Part shown: one piece after another, positions 12,046-13,796 of the stretch | Layout of the letters: each line of letters opens with the position of its first letter | How positions within the stretch are numbered: position 1 is the first letter of the stretch | Assembly: GCA_947259865.1 (NCBI GenBank) | Contig: CAMYNZ010000053.1 | Coordinates: 1 to 13,796, forward strand | Reading direction: 5' to 3' | DNA: 13,796 nt | Source: an uncultured Desulfobacterales bacterium | GTDB lineage: Bacteria; Desulfobacterota; Desulfobacteria; Desulfobacterales; G020354645 | Made by a program: the position numbers and the translations under genes | The notes under the pieces: generated by a model | Told to the model about the DNA's origin: nothing | Databases searched by the model: none | Seen by the model: only the letters and a program-made list of their open reading frames with translations

Positions 12046-13536
12046 ATGAAAAGAAGAAAAACCTCAATGCTTTCCAAAAGCCGCTTTCTGGCCGGGCTGC
12101 AGTGCCCCTTGAGACTCTGGTATCAGTGCTACCGGCGGGATCTGGCGACGGAGATTTCGCCTGCCCAGCAGGCCATATTCGACAGCGGTCACGAAGTAGG
12201 AAGACTGGCCACACGGCTATACCCGCAAGGGATTCTTATCGAAGAAGATTACCTGCATCATGGCCAGGCTGTCACATCTACCCGGGCCGCCATGGATAAA
12301 CCGGGTGTCAGGGCGATATACGAAGCCGCTTTTATCTACCAGAACGTGCGGATACGGGTTGATATCCTTCAGAAACTTGAAAACGGAAACTGGAACCTAA
12401 TAGAAGTCAAATCTTCCACCGCCGCCAAGGATGTGCATGTATCGGATGTAGCCGTTCAGCATCATGTTTTGAGCGGCGCTGGATTATCGATCGAAAAAGC
12501 GGGGATCCTGCATTTGAATAACCGGTATGTGTATGACGGCCACCGGATTGATCTGAATAGCCTGTTTAGCTTTGCGGATTTGACCGACCAGCTTTTTGCC
12601 CAGGCCCAGCGGGTTCCCGCTCAGCTGGATGACCTCAAACAGATGCTGGCTGCCGAGTCGGCCCCCGCAATTCCTCCCGACAGGCATTGTATGAATCCAT
12701 ATCCCTGCGAGTTCTGGGAGCACTGCACCAGAGAGATGCCCGAATTCTGGGTGTTTAGACTGAGCGGCATCAGTCAGGACAGGCTGCTGGAACTGGCCGC
12801 TATGGGTATCGTGGACATCCGTGACATTCCCGGGTCTTTTCAGCTCACTCAAATTCAGCATCGTATCAGAAGTTGTGTCATCAACCAGGAAGAATACGTT
12901 GCAGCGGAGCTCGAATCCGAACTAAATGACGTGGTATACCCGATCCATTTTCTTGATTTCGAAACGGTCAGCCTCGCAATTCCGCGTTACAGCGGCACCA
13001 GACCATATCAGACCATTGCTTTTCAATGGTCCGATCACATCCTGACCGCAGACGGCAACCTTGCGCACAGGGAATATCTGTGCGCTGAAGATAAGAACCC
13101 CGCAGAAGACTTTACACGCACGCTTCTGGAGGCCCTGGAGACCACTGGCACCATATACATTTACACAGCTTATGAAAAAGGCATAATTAAAGAACTTGCC
13201 GATCACCTGCCACGATACAGCCAGCAGTTAAATGCAATCACCGCCCGCCTTAATGATTTGTATGCCATTATTAAACGAAATTATTACCAGCCGAAATTTT
13301 ATGGCTCCTTTTCGTTAAAATCCGTGCTGCCGGCTCTCGTGCCGGATATGAGCTATGCAAACCTGTCCATTCAGGAAGGCAGCCAGGCCTCCCTGGAATA
13401 CCTGAAAATGGTAGATTCGGGCACATCGGCTGAAGAAAAAGAAAGGATCAAGAAGGATCTGTTGGATTACTGCGGACAGGATACCCTTGCACTGGTTAAA
13501 ATCAGGCAGGAACTGCTGAAGCGATTTGACAGCTGA
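12046..13536 (+). CDS. DUF2779 protein: Cas4-like PD-(D/E)XK nuclease fused to a DEDD exonuclease domain
   Basis: Encodes 496 residues. The N-terminal half (about 8-230) is a RecB/Cas4-like nuclease: MLSKSRFLAGLQCPLRLW with C20, GHEVG with H49, RVD with D106, LIEVKSS with E120 and K122 (the D-ExK core), and QHHVL with Q138. C215, C221 and C227 (HCMNPYPCEFWEHC) with C20 give the four ligands of a Cas4/AddB-type 4Fe-4S cluster. The C-terminal half (about 298-495) is an RNase-H-fold 3'-5' exonuclease of the DEDD type: HFLDFET with D304 and E306, TIYIYTAYEKGIIKEL near 369-384, and DYCGQDTLALV with Y475 and D479 (DEDDy). The second Asp position reads as YTAYEKG, so one metal ligand may be altered. 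No helicase domain is present. Relatives are scattered in bacteria without proven function; DNA repair, recombination or phage defence are possible. Start M1 (12046) or M8 (12067); the latter begins at the conserved motif. It is bracketed by two related mobile repeats. Confidence 0.85.
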   Translation: MKRRKTSMLSKSRFLAGLQCPLRLWYQCYRRDLATEISPAQQAIFDSGHEVGRLATRLYPQGILIEEDYLHHGQAVTSTRAAMDKPGVRAIYEAAFIYQNVRIRVDILQKLENGNWNLIEVKSSTAAKDVHVSDVAVQHHVLSGAGLSIEKAGILHLNNRYVYDGHRIDLNSLFSFADLTDQLFAQAQRVPAQLDDLKQMLAAESAPAIPPDRHCMNPYPCEFWEHCTREMPEFWVFRLSGISQDRLLELAAMGIVDIRDIPGSFQLTQIQHRIRSCVINQEEYVAAELESELNDVVYPIHFLDFETVSLAIPRYSGTRPYQTIAFQWSDHILTADGNLAHREYLCAEDKNPAEDFTRTLLEALETTGTIYIYTAYEKGIIKELADHLPRYSQQLNAITARLNDLYAIIKRNYYQPKFYGSFSLKSVLPALVPDMSYANLSIQEGSQASLEYLKMVDSGTSAEEKERIKKDLLDYCGQDTLALVKIRQELLKRFDS

Positions 13537-13553
13537 GGGGGAGGCAGTCCGTT

Positions 13554-13796
13554 GAAGCTATCTCAAAATTACATTTTATCCGCCTCTGGCGGGCTAACGC
13601 CCAATTATCCGCCAGAGATCATCGGCGGATTAATCCGCCAGAGTACATTGGCGGATTGCGGGCCTCCTCAAAATGCTCACATGCTGCACGGTTGAGCCCG
13701 TTGGCCCGTTAGCCCGTTGGCCGGTCAAACCTTATAACCTGATAGCATTCCTTTTTGAACGGGCTTAACCGGCGTAACCGGCCAACCGGCCAACCG
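13554..13796. mobile_element. Second MITE-like element, left end and body, truncated by the window edge
   Basis: It begins GAAGCTATCTCAAAATTACATTTTATCCGCC-like at 13554, 18 bases after the nuclease stop. From about 13570 on, it follows the element at 10986-11302 base by base for long stretches: ATTTTATCCGCCTC, GGGCTAA, CCCAATTA, two near-palindromes (13608-13629 and 13634-13655), CCTC-TCAAAATGCTCA, and GAGCCCGTTGGCCCGTTAGCCCGTT. Its terminus is of the GAAGCTATCTCA type seen at 9196, not the GAAGTGGTTTCA type. The right end lies outside the window. Confidence 0.6.

Noticed and set aside
1..13796. tRNA, rRNA and known riboswitch genes
   Set aside because: No cloverleaf with a TTC-loop and CCA-type end, no rRNA-like sequence, and no recognisable riboswitch core in any spacer.

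Overview
The window looks like a chromosomal segment of an anaerobic Desulfobacterota (Deltaproteobacteria) bacterium, most likely a Desulfobacterales relative. This is inferred from the gene mix: an in-frame UGA selenoprotein of the glycine/proline-reductase B class, a stand-alone MetH-type corrinoid activation domain, a SulP anion transporter, a PilP-like pilus protein and a YraQ-type permease. The genes are mostly short unrelated units separated by repeat-rich spacers, not one long operon.

Layout. Positions 1-306 hold repeat debris and then an orphan pilP-like gene (307-1011). At 1081-2742 is a compact module: promoter, operator, Cys-rich MarR regulator, a second operator-like site, a YraQ/ArsP-like permease with a CxC motif, and a 55-residue protein with two CC pairs that is too short for usual ORF cut-offs. 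A SulP transporter with a Cys-containing tail lies on the minus strand (2795-4567). After a repeat spacer, a minus-strand pair encodes a divergent MreB (5289-6308) and a 74-residue protein (5015-5239). An orphan ilvN/ilvH lies at 6642-7130 (minus). After a hairpin-rich spacer comes the corrinoid activation-domain gene (7534-8214, plus), converging on a permuted papain-fold (YiiX-like) protein (8260-9084, minus).

From 9196 on, mobile-element traces dominate. A palindromic element (9196-9342) precedes the selenoprotein gene 9564-10445, which a naive caller splits in two because UGA at 10080-10082 encodes Sec; a SECIS-like hairpin follows the UGA. Next is an unrecognised gene (10554-10988) whose stop codon is the exact insertion site of a 317-bp MITE-like element with perfect terminal inverted repeats (10986-11302). 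Beyond it are a nitroreductase C-terminal remnant and a 51-residue Cys-containing ORF (minus strand), then a two-gene unit: a 62-residue protein and a DUF2779 nuclease (Cas4-like PD-(D/E)XK domain with Fe-S cysteines plus a DEDD exonuclease domain). A second copy of the MITE family starts right after it and runs off the window end.

Best candidates for undescribed biology: the Cys-pair MarR/permease/small-protein module with matched operators, the MreB paralogue lacking its catalytic glutamate with its small partner, the UGA selenoprotein, and the small-protein/DUF2779 nuclease pair bracketed by related mobile repeats.
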